A DNA stretch of 64,000 nucleotides from Phialocephala subalpina (GCA_900073065.1 FJOG01000002.1:1458243-1522242), one strand, 5' to 3'. Positions 46,649 through 60,677 are shown, counted from the first letter of the stretch. The notes: generated by a model from the sequence alone, not told the origin. A program made the numbers and translations.

Positions 46649-49600
46649 GATTAAGATCTTGGAACACAAGAAAGAGAAGTAGTTCCTTGTCTTCGAGGAG
46701 TCAAGGAATTGGAATCTTTATATTTTCTCTCCCGTGTCATGGATAAGCCAGCTTAACTAAGCGTGACTCATTGGCAATCTCCTAGCTTGTCTTGGCAACA
46801 TCAATGTGACATTTCGTGAAGAATTTGCGGAGTTGGAGTCATTGAACTCCGATGAATACTAAAGAATTCCGAGAGTCTCGATTGAAGAAGTAGAGGGCCT
46901 GAAGCCTCGTAAAGGCTCGGTTTCAGAAAGAGAGCATTCTATTTCACGTGACTGTTCAAACACCTTCCTCGAACAGGCATGTGCAGCGCTCTGTCATCCA
47001 GGCAATAGGTTGTTGTTTTGCCTCGATAACCGAACTTCGTGAAAGTGCTTCAGCAAGCCCCCAGGATAGGAACCAGTCTTCTCCCGAAGCATCAACCAGG
47101 GCTTTCGTGGAAACTACTCCGTTAGGAGAAGCAATTATAGCACCATATATAGCATCACACTGAAACTCTTCCACCCTAACCGGAACATAAGCCTTGTTTA
47201 CGGTACTCAGGTTCTTTGCCTTGAATATAAGCCAGAATTAGAGACAAGGCTGAGGCACTAACCCACGGTCAGACGACGTTTCACAAGCGATGAGGTCCGG
47301 GGCCAGATAAGTTCAAATAAAAATAGATGGGACTGCTGTTTCAAGATAAACTCGCATGCAAAGGCACTGGCGATCAAGGGAAAGAAAATATTGATCAAAG
47401 CAAAGAAGAGCACAGTCCAAATTCTCATACAATCCACTACTGCACGAAGTACGGGACGAGCCGCTGCCTCCCGTTGGGTTGCATGAGGCTCTGAAAGCGA
47501 CGAACTGCAATCTGAAAGCCCGAGATCGAAACAGAGAAGAGGGAAGCACTCTCAAAGAAAGACACCCAAAAACACAAATTAAAAGACGTGGTTTCGTTCC
47601 CATTAAGCCCTGGACCAGAAACAAAGCCTCCCCTCAACCTTCGAAAACAGCATTCACCCATCGAGACGACAACTCGCAACAAGACGACCTCTCCCTGATG
47701 CATTCGGAAAAGCCCCTGCCTGCCTGGTACTCTCCATACCGAATCAACCTTTCCTCCCCGTCTTATCATCCCCAACCAGCACGCTGTAACACCAACCCCC
47801 ACTGAAAATCAACCGGCGGCACAGCAGCTTTGTAATACGCTTATTACACAAGTACAAAAATACATTCCCCCTTCTTCCCACCCATCCCACCTTATCACCC
47901 CAAGATATAAGTGTAGGATCCCCACCTCCCTCACAAGTTCGGGGTAAAAGGGACATTTCGGGAAGCACGTAAGCACATGCCGAACCAGTAGCTCCCTCCC
48001 GTATCGTATTATCTCAACTCATCCAAGCCGAGCCGTCCTGTCACTGTCACTTGAGTCGTCGCGCCGCACTCCACGAATGCACTTCGGCTTACGAGCCAAT
48101 TCGGGATCATCTTATCTCATCGTAACGGATTCGGTCGAGAATACGAAAGTACAGGAAAACATTTTCCAAGCCAGATGACCGTTCATCCATTTCTTTCGTA
48201 CCATCAAGCTAAATCAAATGCGACAACAAATGCGACAACAAAAAGGCATAAACTGAGGTGAGAGAGATGAAAAAGAACACATTCCCGCGCTTACATCTCT
48301 TTCCGAGAAAGCTGAGTTTCCCTTCCTCACCCACTTACCTTGGATCTGGGACCTCTCGTATCATATATCCATACCTGTCACATCACGGAGCCAAAATTTT
48401 CAAGCTTTGGGTAAGGAGAACTTCCTCCCACCCCCATGCCCCCACAATTTCCGCTTCCCGATGGATTGGAACACATATAGTTCACACCTCACACCGCTCT
48501 TCCTTTATTCCCGTGTTCGTAAGCTCACTAGTGAAACTGTCTACGCGACAACTTTACGATGTTGGAAATATGGGAAAGATGATGGATGGGAGGAGGAGAC
48601 GGTCGAAGGGAAGACATAGCCACATCCTATCCATCCCACTCCCCCCGAATTCCAACCCCACACCCAATGCATCGTCGCACAGACTATCCCCGACAAACAA
48701 TATTCCCGACGGGAAACGGGAGGAAAGGACCGCTGCCAAGTCCTCCCGCTGAAGATTCACCTTCCCAATTGCAACACGCATCGTAACGCAAGCAAGCATA
48801 AAAATGATTCACGTTACAGCCGAGCGGCCCGCCAATCTACATTATATGTGCAATCAAATGTCCGAGCACGAAAAGCTGGTACGATCATACCATCCAAATC
48901 AACTCTGCAATCAAGCAACTGCAACTCATCGCGCAATACTGCGATAACCGCTCTACGCCATGACCAGAAATCTAGACTTTGGTTGCGCAACATGCGGACC
49001 GTGACAGGGCGTGACGCAAGGGGCAGATATAACTCTATCACATCTCAGATTTCTATCTGAACGGGAACCTTGATTGATGTGCGAATGCGAAGACGTGATA
49101 TGAAACAGGCAAAACAGACCAGACCAGACACGGGAAGGAATAAGTCGGAAATCTGACATCGTATCAAGAAAGAAACGATGCTGTGTTCTGAAGCATGCAC
49201 ATATTGCTTTTTGCGCGTCGGCCCATATGGGAGCAGCCAGCCTTGACAGGCGGGCAAAGCATCAGCGTGTGCCGATAACCTTCTTCCCGTTTCCTATTGG
49301 GTTCAGGGCTCAAGGTCAAGGTTCAAGGCTCCCCTTGCTCTAGCTAACAGCAGCGAAATTTGAGAATTGAATGAAGAAAAAAAGCATGCAATGCAAACGC
49401 ATGGAGCCACGAAAAGCTCCAAATCCGACGCCCTGCATCGAGAAAAAGACGAGGCAACCAATAACCACGACATCACCTGAGCAAAATCCGACCCGAGTAA
49501 TGCACTGCTGCGGTTTGGACGCTGCAATGCAGTTGCACCGTACCGCATGCAATGCAGCCAGAGCGAAGAAAAGGGATGAAATTGTACGAATGACATGTGA

Positions 49601-52600
49601 GGGTTGTGGCTCGAGCCAGAACAAGGCAGTGAGTCCAAGGTGAGTGAGACCACATTCATCCAAACCGTGGTTATACTGGCTCGAAAGCTTTCCCGTAGTG
49701 GATGTTTGTTCCAAGTCGATGCAGGCAATAGGTGATAAATAACGGGGTGGAGGATGCGATATATGCATGCATTTTTTGCCATAGAACAGAACGAAACTGC
49801 TTTCGACTTTGACTGCAGTTTGTAGAAGGGTTCGGTTGGTTAGAGGCGCTCACCGAGTACACCGTTGCCCCGCGTTGAAACTCGTGATGGTGTCTCGGCA
49901 AAAGCAGGTGTTGTCTGTTTTCCAAATCGGACATTTTGCGCATCTGCAGCTTCCGGATTCTTTGTTGAGAGCTCGAAAGTAGATAGCGTTGCATGAAAGA
50001 ATTGATGCGAAACGCCTACCAAATCTGACAAGGGAGCGGCAACGCTGCTGTATATGAGGGGTTGATATTGATGACATGCCATTTCGAAGGCAAACGGACA
50101 GGTCGAAACGTTTTTGTGTGACGCCAGCCTTACGCCAGATCTAGCTTTGTGGATTATTGAGGGGTTCTGGTGTCTGATGAGCCGTTGGTCGATTTGATGT
50201 GAAGCGTTTGATGCACTGTGGTGGTGTGATGATGGTGGGGTTGGTCAGCACTATGATCTGAGTGAGCGTCGTGTCGAGGTCGCTGAGAAGAGATCAAATC
50301 CGGTACAGCAACGGGTGTCCCTCCTGTTCGAGAACGATCGGGTCAGCAGGCCGATCGTGGACACTCCTTCGCTGCATTCGTCTCCGTTTTTGTCGTTTAA
50401 CCTTACGAGGTTGCAGTTCGGCGTCGGCTTCCCTCGGATGGTCTGGAAGGAGAATGGTGGTGATGATGTTTGGTGGTTGAGGCGTCGAAGGCCTGCTCTG
50501 CTGAAAACTGGTTCCGAAGCTTCTAAAGAGAGCAAGCGAGGCGAGCCGAGAGGGAAGCCACAACCTGAAAGTTCAACGATAAGCGCCTGGGCGCCATCTC
50601 TATCGAGTTTATCGACATCATGGCCCTCATCGCGGGGCGTTTGACAGACCAAGTGATCCCATGTCGTGAAACTTCACGCAGGCGCAATCTATTCAGGCAT
50701 CGTACCGTTCCGCCCGCACCGAGGAAGATGCTCCGATGCAGTGTCTGGGTAGCACTCACACGATACCCCCATAATTAGGCCAGGAGTGTGTACGGAGTAA
50801 TCATGACAATGCATGCGCTTTTGCCTGGAGCATTCTTCTCTTCATTCCTTCGAGGAAAACCTCCGACGCCGCTGCAGAGATATCGATGAAAATGCCTGTT
50901 TCCTGTCCCCAGAAATCGCGGATGCGAAGCGATGTGATGTGATGAAGGAAGAATGAATTGAGCGGTGAGTCAAATCCATCTCTAGGCCCATGCCAAATGG
51001 AGACATATAGAATGCAGAGATCCTTCTCGTAATGGGGTTGGGCTCTCACCGTCTGTGTTGTACTGTGCTCACCGATAGTTTTCTTTGCGTATCGAGTGAT
51101 AGCCGGTCAGCAAGACGGTTCGGCAAGGAGGCAAAGAGAAATGATCACACTTTTTATATTTTCGTGCCGTTCGTAATGAAGTCGAGAAAGTGATGAGTGA
51201 TCCCTTAAGCTGTAAGGTGTGACGGAAACGATAGTTCAATCATTTTAAGTTGTGAGAATTTGTCTAGTGTTGATAAGTGTCCGCCAAATCCCCTCTCCTT
51301 TTCCTGGTTCGCTTAGGAGTACAAGAGTTAGACTACGGTTCGCATCGGAACACAGTGTAGAATGATGGCATCATCATCGTCACAGGCTTTTATTGTTTAT
51401 CTAGCCGGTGATAGCACGTCAGTGTTTCGGAGGAAGTGGAAGAGGTGGTTGTAACACCATCGAGCTCGTCTTTTGCCTTTTGACGCACAGGCTACAGCCG
51501 AAAGTTGGATGATTCTGCTCGGGCCGCTGCTGCAGGACAGCAGTTTGGATCCCAGCGCATCCCACATCCCAGTCCAGCAGATATAGCATAGAGAGACAAG
51601 GTTATCCCAGGTCACGAAACGCCACCCCGGCCGTGAGCACAGCCCAATCAAGCTCTCCGTTGTCGCGTCGGGCGCCCATTCTTGCCATTTCTGCCAGACC
51701 AGCAACGGTCACCCTTCTGGTCTTGGCTCCAGCTGAGCGATCGGCAGGGTGAAGCAAGGCCTCCTACGGGGATCAGCCTTGCATTCTCTTGGCAATGGAC
51801 ACCAGCTGAATGGGTGCTGGAAGCGCTAATATCATTGTGGAGCTGCAGACAATGCATGTCCTGCACTCTTGATTGGTATTTCAGCCAAAGGCGCAGACCG
51901 AGCCGAGCGAGTGAAAAAGTTGGTGGCCTTTTCCCTTGTGGTTGACGATGGGCCCGCGTCCCGAGGTGCAGAAGCCTGAGCCCCCAAACCCTGTTTGTTG
52001 TTCCCTGTCACGCTCCGCGCCGCCCTTGCGGGGCGGGAATGCATCAAGCTGCAGAAGAAAACAGCTAGTATCGGTTACTCGCATGAGATTTTGTTCATGT
52101 GACTTGTGAATTGGGTTAGTATGGGTTGGCGGTGTGGGAAGTTGGCCACTGGCATGAGCTGCTAGTGTTTGATCGGAGATGTCGGAGGAGAGGGAGATGC
52201 TGTAATGCAAGATGTGTTGTCGCTGTCAGAGAGCCTTCAAGGGATCAACAGTCTCTCGAATTTGGGAGACAACGCATCGTGGTTCGTGGTCTCAGATGAT
52301 CCATTGCATGGACACCCTCTGTTTGCCTCGATATACTTGACAATCAATCACCTTGACGAGGACGAAAATCGAGGCGCCATTTCCAACTCCATATCCGGGG
52401 CTTGGGCCGAAGATGGTGGGCTGAAATTGCTGGACAAGACCACTAGGTGTGATAAATATCTGCATCTCGCCAGAAACAATCAATCCGGATGCTATTCTGC
52501 GGCGAAGCTATGGTGATCCCTCGAACCACAGAGTTGCTAAGCCAGGCCTGGGAGGGCGGCCTCGGATTCTTCTCCGCATGGCGACGAGGATATTTGAGAC

Positions 52601-54212
52601 TGATGAGTCGTTTGTCTGCTTCCCGGGTCTAACGATGCGTTGGTATGCTTATTCTGGCATGAAATTGCGGGAGGAGCATGGGAATGAGTTGACGATCGTC
52701 TTGGAACTAGAGATGCATCGATAGTGGTGCTGGCTCCAGCATCCATTCTCATTATTGCTTCTTTCTTCAGGCATTCATCCCACAAGCGCTAGAACACATC
52801 TCCTGGGACCTGGGGCCAGACCACGCGAGGGACGAGAATTGATGTGAAAATAACGGAGACTCTTCCGCCATTGTTGTTTGTGATCCTTTTTGTCTCGGAA
52901 ACACTTCTTGGGGGCTGAATCCCAACATCCTAAGGTCTCCACGTCGCTGGAATGGACCTCATGGCGAGACATGGATCTGAGACTTGGAATACTAAAGAAT
53001 GGAATGTCTCGACGAACAATAGAACAGATAAAACATAGCCAGAGGTTACACAGTTTTAGCCCGTCTTCCATTCTTCTTCGCCAGAAGTGGCTGGCTACCA
53101 TTTTCGATGCGACCAAGCTTCCCATGAACCTGGATCGAGGAGATCGTCTCGGATCGTTCCAACGGGCCGGAGAACGATGGCACGCGATTTTAACCAGAGG
53201 AATCTGCGCGCCCTAAGCCGTGCCCCTCGTTCTCCAGAGTGTGGCGTGCTGGTGACGATTTTAGAATGGTGGCAGGTGGGCGAAGTCGAAGAGCTTGGGA
53301 ACTCTGTGTGTGTGCACGACTGAGCTGTCAAATCAAAGTGACTGTCTCTTTCGCTTGTTGGTTCTAGTGTTGGTGGATGGGTTTGGTATGACACGGTCCT
53401 CTGGGATTGGCTTCGCTGGAAGGAATTGAGCTATGGAAGCATCTGCATGGGCTACGGGATTTCCGTTCCTCCCGTCTGCAGTGATCCCATTTGCTGCCGC
53501 AGAAGTAACCTTATGCTTGCGTCGTTGGGTGCTTGCTGGCGGGCTCGGAGATCATCCTGGGTCATAGTAGGAATAAATAGAGCAGATGTAACCGCGATAT
53601 CGCCCAACACTACTGGCTCGAAAAGGAAAGAGGTTAAATCAGAAGTAGGCTTACGTGACGTCCTTGTGTCACCAAGAGATGGCGATGTCCTATCCTCTGA
53701 TTGTAGCACAGGCTCTTACTCCGGAGTCTGGATGGCTCTCGCGCGCTGGTAGGAGCTCTATCCATCGGAGTTGAAGATCCAAAGAACTTGGGACTTTTTC
53801 GCTGCAAGAAGTTGTCAAGCCGACTTCGAAGTCGTAGGATATCGGATTGGCTAGATGGCTTGGGCGGCATGTTGGTGAGACCATGCGCATACTTGCTGTT
53901 GGGGACTTGGAGAAGCAACCAGCCATTCCCGTCGTCCGTCGCAAACACCATAATTTTATGTGAGAGAAGCATGGGCCTGCCTCGCAGCCAAAGCCTCAAA
54001 ACTCGTCGTCACTTTGTATATGAATTTAGTTGAAGAAGCGCGCACTAATCAGACCCAGCGCGGTCGCGCGCGTGTAAAGGATTTCTGCAGCAGCGTCTTA
54101 TTTCGGTGCGGGCCTCCCCTTGGACCTAAAACTTGGCCCGGATGCATGGGAGTCGAAGGAAGCCCAGCCAGAAGAACTAGCTCCAGAGATGGTGGAATAT
54201 GCACAAACGCCG

Positions 54213-54244
54213 CAGTACAGTAGCAGTAGCAGTAGCAGTAGCAG
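54213..54244. repeat. AGTAGC microsatellite
   Basis: A run of about five AGT AGC/AGC AGT units in non-coding DNA. Confidence 0.8.
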
Positions 54245-55129
54245 ATGCAGGCAATAATACTCATGCTGCAAGATATCGATATGATGGGCGTTGACGGCAA
54301 GACTTGGTGCTCACACTTGCCGCGCATCCTAAATGTGGAGAGAAAGACTGTCTGTTATTGCAGCTGATAGATCGACTTCCATGCTTTCCCCATGCCCATG
54401 CCAAACTGGGGGAAAAAGATGTCCATGTCTTAGCCGGGATGCCAGACTGAGCAAGTCGAGTGTCTGTGTGTCTGTGTGTCTTGTGTTTGCAGGTCGACCC
54501 GCCTTGAGACGCTCCTAGCTGCCGTGATATGTATAAGACTCCCTTCCCGTCATCACCGTCCATTCCAAGCGTATGATGCCGAGGCCCGTCTTGTTCTCGT
54601 TCCTCGATTTGCTGATTGACTCCCTTTCAGCTGGACCCCATCTCCTCTGTCGCCCCGCGGTTCCCTGGAGCCGAGATTGCTGTCGATACCGCCCCAAAAC
54701 ATTACGTCTCGTCAACTCAACTCACGGACTTGTCTTGTACTGTACTACGGACTGGCCGCACGCTGCTAAGTTGGACGAGCGCTTTCCTCCTTTTTGTTCT
54801 GTCGAGTAGCACAGCTGGAGTCTGTTGCCACCAGGATCTTCTAGACGCTAGGGGCCGAGAGGTCGTGTCGCAAGCGGAGCGGATACTGCCTGTGAGGAAC
54901 CCTGAGATCCGGCTCCTGGAAAGGACCACGCCTCGTCGCCGAGTCATTGGCTGCATCGCGGGTCCCATCCAGGGATCCTTCAAGCCGTCGATAGCCAGGG
55001 TCGACATCTTGGGTCGCCGAGGGCAGAAGCAGCAAGCAAGGATTGAGAGCCACAAGCCAGGTGTAGACGTGCTTGCAGGAGAAGCAAGAAACAGGACGAC
55101 AGGGAGAGAGAGAGAGGGAGAGGAGAGGG

Positions 55130-57845
55130 AGAGCCACCACCAAAAGGCTGCTCCAACCGACCAAAGTCCACCCTTCCACCAAAACAGTGTTGCGGCACCT
55201 CCATTAATTCCAAGACACCACCACTTCCATCACGGCTGCACCTCAAATCAAATCTGCGAGGACTTTCTTTCTGCCCGACTTCTACCCGAATTCTACATCT
55301 CTCTGCGCCCGCGAAAAAAGCCTCCATCCACCACCATCTCCCACCATCCCTCCTTCGCCATCATCTTCATCCTCATCCCCGTCTCGTCTGCGGTCTCTCC
55401 TCGTCCCATCCTTTCTCCATCTCGACCACTTCCAATAAAGACTTCGCCTACCCCACCCATCCCTCACTCCCAACCCACCAAAGTGCCCCCCAATCCACCC
55501 ATTGCGACCCGTTCAGCGCCTGCGAACCCGGCGTTGGGTTTCTGTCCTGACGCTGCACGCTCATTGATCAACGCCACCCTTCCACCCCCTTCTTCGTCCC
55601 AGCGGGACAATCGCCGTCGCAAACATCACTTGATCCATAGCCTACCGGAGCTCAGCATTTGATAATAATACGAACACGCCCTGCATTCTTGGAACCTTCG
55701 ATTGATTTTCTCGCCGGCCCTTCCACGGGTCCCTCGTCGATATCGTCATTCAGTATTATTTCGTATAATAAAGCCGACGCTCACACTCACTCGCGCACAC
55801 GCTCACTAACTCGGCTGCGCCATCCATCCATCCATCCACCACCACTGACAGCCAGCAAGCACTTCATATACTCAGCACGGTACGTCGACGGCACGCATTC
55901 TTATTCCAATCCGATTCCTCCCCCTTCCGCGCTGTTTTCTATCTTCAGCTTCCCGTCTGCCGTGTGTGCGCTGCCAGCGACTACTTCGCATTCTGACTCG
56001 AACCGCGATTCATCACGTTGGGCTGTGTCGCGTTGCTCAAAATCGAGGCTGACGCTCACAGAAGAGGAAGGCTTCGAGACGCACAAGCTCGCGGGTGCAG
56101 CATTATTAGAACCAGCAAGAGACACCGCGATTTGCCCCGTGTGATATTCCAACACCGAGTTTCGGACCCCTCTCCGACTTCCACATCTCACTCACATAAA
56201 GTCGACCCCAAGAACAACCACACCCCCAATACTTCGAGCCGATTTCTCATCGATTTTTCGCGTCTGCAGCCTCGCCATTTCCGCGTTGCATTTTCACCAG
56301 CAGCAAAACGCCCGCATCGTATCGTACCGCATCGCAGGACATCACCCGCAGCTCGCCTCACTGGGTCGCAGAAAACAGACCGTCCATCCCAACGTTTGGG
56401 ACTGGTCCCAAGGTCTTGCAGCAACAAAATTCGCCGCGTCCGAACTATCTTCAGTTCGCGCACCAGAAACCCTTTTTCTCAGTCGAGAGCTCCAGTATTT
56501 GCGTGCCAAAGAGTCATCAGCACAATCTTGGGGATTCGGATTGGTAGTTTCTTTAGTTCGAGATTCGCGCACAAACATCCTGGAGACGGCATCCAAGAAA
56601 CCTACGTGCACGAACTGGAGGGACGATTTATCTTCGAACCGCCAGAAAATATACATACCGCAGAGCAGGAGGTTTGGTGCGACTCTACGAGGATTTGGAC
56701 AGGTGGAAATAATTGGACATTGCGAATTGAACAGTTCCCACTCAAGGAGATCACAGTACGTATCTTCTCTTGCCCTGCAAGCCACTCTCGCTCGAGATTT
56801 TGAAAACTTTGGTACCGCAAGGGTAGTTTTGACCTGCGATTCGTCACTGAGCTGTGCCAACTACCCCACTAAGAAATCCCTTCATAGACGGGACCAAAGA
56901 GGGGCAAATTGTAGTCCGGCCACACGGCTGAGCACTTGCCCAACGGTACGTGGGCACAGAATTGCGCCTCCGCCGTCCAGGTGCAGTAGTTGTGTGGTGG
57001 TCAGACCTTCAGTTTGCAGGTCATGAAAGTTTGACTGACTCTTGATTTGTGCAGGACTTTAGGAAGCTGAATAGACGAAGCCATCTTCGGCTTCAGTGAC
57101 TTGATTGTACTACGTTGGAAGCTGCAATTGCCTCGACCCCGGTGTGCACTTTCCGATTGCGTGCAGGCTGCACTTGAGTTACTACCATCTTGCATCGATC
57201 TGCTGCACATCAGTTCCTGCAACCTTAACTGCGGCCACGGGAAGGAAGGTACGACACGGTCCATCGTGAAGACTTACTTGATTGCTCGACCAGAGCGTGG
57301 AATTTGCGCTATCGGATATCTTCCAGGGAATCAAACACGCTGTCTGCACACTAAAATCGACTTGACGAATCGCTCACCAAATCCGGTCTTGTTCGGGCAG
57401 CGCTAGCATACTAATATCACCGGACCGTCCCCCGCTACAAATAGCCACGGTGTGTCTGCACACATCAGTCTTACATTTTACGCCGAAATATCACTCCTTG
57501 CCAAATAGCGGTATTCCATTCTTGACTCCATACATCATCTTACCTTCACATTCTTTGATTGTCTGTTCTTCAGACAGGACTTGAAATTTGCTTTTTCGCC
57601 CTATTTTCGGGTTGCGACTTCCAGACATTCGACGAGTCGTTCCTTCCAGCTAGAGGCGGGCACACTGTTTTTAAGAGTTAGAAGTCCAGGCGACACTTCG
57701 ACGTATCAGTACGGTACAGGTTACTCTGTGCGCATATCTCTAATACATCCCGAACCGATCCGAACCGCCGTTGCCATAATCTCCTAAGGTCGTAAGGACA
57801 TTTAAATATCTTAAATCTCCTACCTTCACCGTGGCGATCTATCAA
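55130..57845 (+). promoter_or_regulatory. probable long 5' leader of the Zn2Cys6 gene
   Basis: 55140-55880 is strongly C/T-rich on the + strand (CCACCACCATCTCCCACC-type sequence and a TCCA run at 55825), as in long fungal leaders. Donor-like GTACGTs occur at about 55880 and 56756, so leader introns and upstream ORFs are plausible. The transcript start is not visible from sequence. Confidence 0.4.
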
Positions 57846-59034
57846 ATGTCGTATCAGGACCAGAGCGGTGGTTATCCACCGCCCCGCGAGCAGGAGTCAC
57901 AATACCCTCCTCCGCCAGGCGAAGAAGACGATCGCGCGAGGGCTTATCATCACCGCGGTCCTTCCAGCGGAGTCACCCTTCCTTCCATCTCTCCGTATGA
58001 ATACTCTCAGCCTCCGAGTGGGTATCCTCCCGATCCACGCGCCTACCAACAAGACCCATACCGCCCTCCGCCAGGTCCCTACAGAGATGACCGTGGCTAC
58101 CAACAACATGACTACGGAAGAGGGGGCGGACAACAAATGGCATTCAGCCAATCCGCTCCGCGACAGCGGACAGCAATTGCATGCAGATACTGCCGAAGAC
58201 GCAAGGTACGAGATCTGGAACTCAAATCGCAAGTTATGAATGTCCCGTGCCGAGTGGTACATTCTTTAAGCTCCTCTGATTTCCACCATTTGAAAGTGCA
58301 GTAGCTAACTGTGGTAGATTCGCTGTTCTGGCTTCGACCAGAATCCCGAAGGTCGCTGCTCAAATTGCCAACGCTTCCAGCAAGAGTGCATCTTCACCCC
58401 CGTCTCCTCGCAAGCTCAAGCTTTCGTCCCAGCTCATGCAGTATATCCGGGTATGAGGAATATGGGCGTTGGGCCAGATGGACGACCCCGACCAATGGTA
58501 TATCCACAAGGAACTCAATTGTTTGGAGCGCATGGTCAACCACTAGGACCCATTCCTCCACCTCAACAAGGCTCTCCTTACGAGTATCCCGCACCATCTC
58601 CAACTGGCTCTTACAGCTCCTATTCCGACGACCGTGGCTCACAACCTCCACCACACGAGTCGCGCAAACGCCCACAGCAAGATCCGCATACCGGTATCCT
58701 TCCTCCCCCGATTCCCGGTCAGCCACCATACGCACGAGCAGACAGTGCCAACCGACGTCAAGCTGTTGAAGACGATCTCCGTCTTCCGCCCGTCACACCT
58801 ACAGGCGCCTCTTCCGCGGCAAACTACTCCCCTGGATCTTCCACTTCTTCGCATTCGAATCTCCAACCACCGCAGCAATCAGGCTTACCTTCAATGTCTC
58901 GTACACCTCCTCCACGTTCGAGTCCTGGCGAGGGTAGACAAGATCCCATGAGTCTGGGGAACATCATGGAAAGCAGACCAAATACCGAAATCGACAGGAA
59001 TATGCTGGGTCGGTTGGACCGGAAGGGTCAATAA
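57846..59034 (+). CDS. Zn(II)2Cys6 transcription factor
   Basis: Exons 57846-58205 and 58318-59034 (113-base intron) encode 358 residues. The zinc cluster is split by the intron: Cys at residues 113, 116, 123, 134, 137 and 144, exact Cys-x2-Cys-x6-Cys-x10-Cys-x2-Cys-x6-Cys spacing, with the basic Arg-Arg-Arg-Lys patch just before the junction. The N-terminus is Pro/Gly/Tyr-rich and the C-terminal half is Pro/Ser/Gln-rich, typical of low-complexity activation regions. No fungal-specific 'middle homology' domain is present, so it is short for the class. The ATG at 57846 is the first in frame; an in-frame GTG at 57831 is not used. Target genes are unknown. The stop overlaps the next ORF. Confidence 0.9.
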
Positions 59035-59399
59035 TGACACCCTTCTGGGAGGACCTTTCTTCCGGTTCCGTTGTAGATCTGGAATCTCCCGATCGACGTA
59101 GGACATTGCGAAAGGTCCCAGTTTCAAATGGTGGTCTGATGTTACCCCCACCATTGAAGAAGAATGTTGTTGGTCAGAAAATACAATGTTTGCGAGCAGG
59201 TGTTATGCATAATTCGAAGTCCTCGGAGCCATCGGACAATGAGAATGTCACAAAAACGGTTACGGGTGCTGGTCCTCAGGAATTGCCTATGGTTTCGAAT
59301 GATCGACAGCAACAGGGAGAGCGATCAAAGACTCCCAATTTCTTCGAGCCTGACGATCTTTCCAAGATCAACTACATCCGCAAACGCAAGAGGGATTAA
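59034..59399 (+). CDS. ORF overlapping the Zn2Cys6 stop (TAATG), unknown
   Basis: The A of the upstream TAA is the A of this ATG. The 121-codon frame has gene-like codon use, a central Ser/Asn/Gln-rich part, and ends with a basic cluster (Ile-Arg-Lys-Arg-Lys-Arg-Asp) that could be a nuclear signal. No domain is recognised. It could be a second cistron reached by reinitiation, the true C-terminal part of the regulator separated by a one-base deletion (this sequence has other such shifts), or an open stretch of 3' UTR. Confidence 0.45.
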   Translation: MTPFWEDLSSGSVVDLESPDRRRTLRKVPVSNGGLMLPPPLKKNVVGQKIQCLRAGVMHNSKSSEPSDNENVTKTVTGAGPQELPMVSNDRQQQGERSKTPNFFEPDDLSKINYIRKRKRD

Positions 59400-60677
59400 T
59401 TCAACTTCGCGATCGACGATATCTTTACTGGTATCTCGGCCTTGTTGTCAGATTTGCCCTCTTCTGTTGCTTGGACTTGGAGCTTTGCCTGCGCCTAGGG
59501 ATCACCACCACCGTCTGGTACATTCACATTGTTCTTCATCGCTCGGTCGGCGGATCAGCTGGCTGGTTCGTCTTTTGCTTCTTTTCTCCGTCGTTGTTTA
59601 ATTTGAATGGTTCAAGGTTTTTTTTTTCTATTGGGGGGCATTGGCACTGGCACTGGCAGGGCACATGGGACGGAAGGCAAGGCAGGGAGTAAAAAGAACT
59701 AGATAGGTCACGCCTCACGGCACACAAATGGGTGTTTGGGGGAGTTTTGCTTGTCTATTTGTTAACACTGGGTTGGCTTTTGCTGCGGTCTATTGGCTGG
59801 TGTGGTTGCGTTTGATTGGTGACCTGGGTGGCTCGCTCTGTGACTGGTGGCTCTTGTGAGAATAGCTTTGTGCCGATAGTCGCGATAGCAAAGGTGCATT
59901 ATACAGTAGTAATCGAAATCAGTATTGCTAAATGTTCATTGTCCCAGGGTGATCTGAGTATTGTGGCCTGATGTATGTGGCTTCCAGAAACTAACATGGA
60001 AGGGCTGATGTCTTGCAATGGTAAGACAATGTCTTTGACCTTCTCCAATAGCGATGTTTCTCCGAGTCCCAGAAACGACTACTTCATTGTACAGCCACTT
60101 GCCAGGCATTTCATTTCAGCTAAGCATGGACTCGACTTCCTAAAGCATACACGGCCGGAACACTGGCCTTCTATTCCTTGCACGGACGTAGATTCGATCA
60201 AATTAAGGTTTGTCAAAAGAAAGCAATTCTTCAAGCACTTCAAAGACCTTGTCCATGCGAGGAAAAGTAATTCAAAGCCCTGGCCCTGGCCGACCGACGC
60301 TTCATAACTTCCCTAAAAGCGGCCCTCAAATGTTAATAATCAAAGTCGTAAGAAGAAATTCTACGTAAAGCAAAAGAAAGATAACACATTGGGAGAAAGC
60401 GAGCATTTCGGCGTTGAAGTGAATCATGTCACGTTATTAAGGACCCCGCAAACGTCGGAGTTAAGAGGGCGATAGCGGGGATGGCGGCATCATCCGAGGA
60501 TATGATATCTCATCAACATCAACCATGATGCATTGACTCTACCACTATTTACATCACGAAGTAACGAGCCATATCACAACTTATCATTCTCATCGTCATC
60601 CCACCATAGTACCCGCGAAATCTACAGCATCGTAACCGTCTGCCACCTACATCAAATGTGTCTTCATACCCAACGGT
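59400..60677. other. intergenic
   Basis: 1.3 kb with no convincing gene. The first part is G/T-rich 3' sequence with CACTGGCACTGGCA-type repeats near 59650. The frame at 59975-60307 lacks support. Confidence 0.4.

Larger units (their letters stand above)
46649..57845. other. 11-kb gene-poor region
   Basis: No frame here combines an ATG, coding-like codon use and splice-consistent exons. The longest frames (54616-55662 and 56286-57026, +) start at non-ATG codons and are low-complexity or leader-like. A short minus frame at 46956-47174 might be a gene fragment. Such a stretch ahead of a regulator gene suggests long regulatory DNA or unannotated non-coding transcripts. Confidence 0.5.

Noticed and set aside
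46956..47174. 72-codon minus frame as a gene
   Set aside because: Composition is protein-like, but no family, no splice partners and a stop immediately upstream; too weak to annotate.
54616..55662. 348-codon + frame taken as a gene
   Set aside because: It starts at TTG, is proline/serine low-complexity, coincides with a C/T-rich leader-like tract and has no splice-supported extension.
56286..57026. 246-codon + frame taken as a gene
   Set aside because: Non-ATG start, overlaps other frames of similar length, no domain; more likely leader or random open frame.
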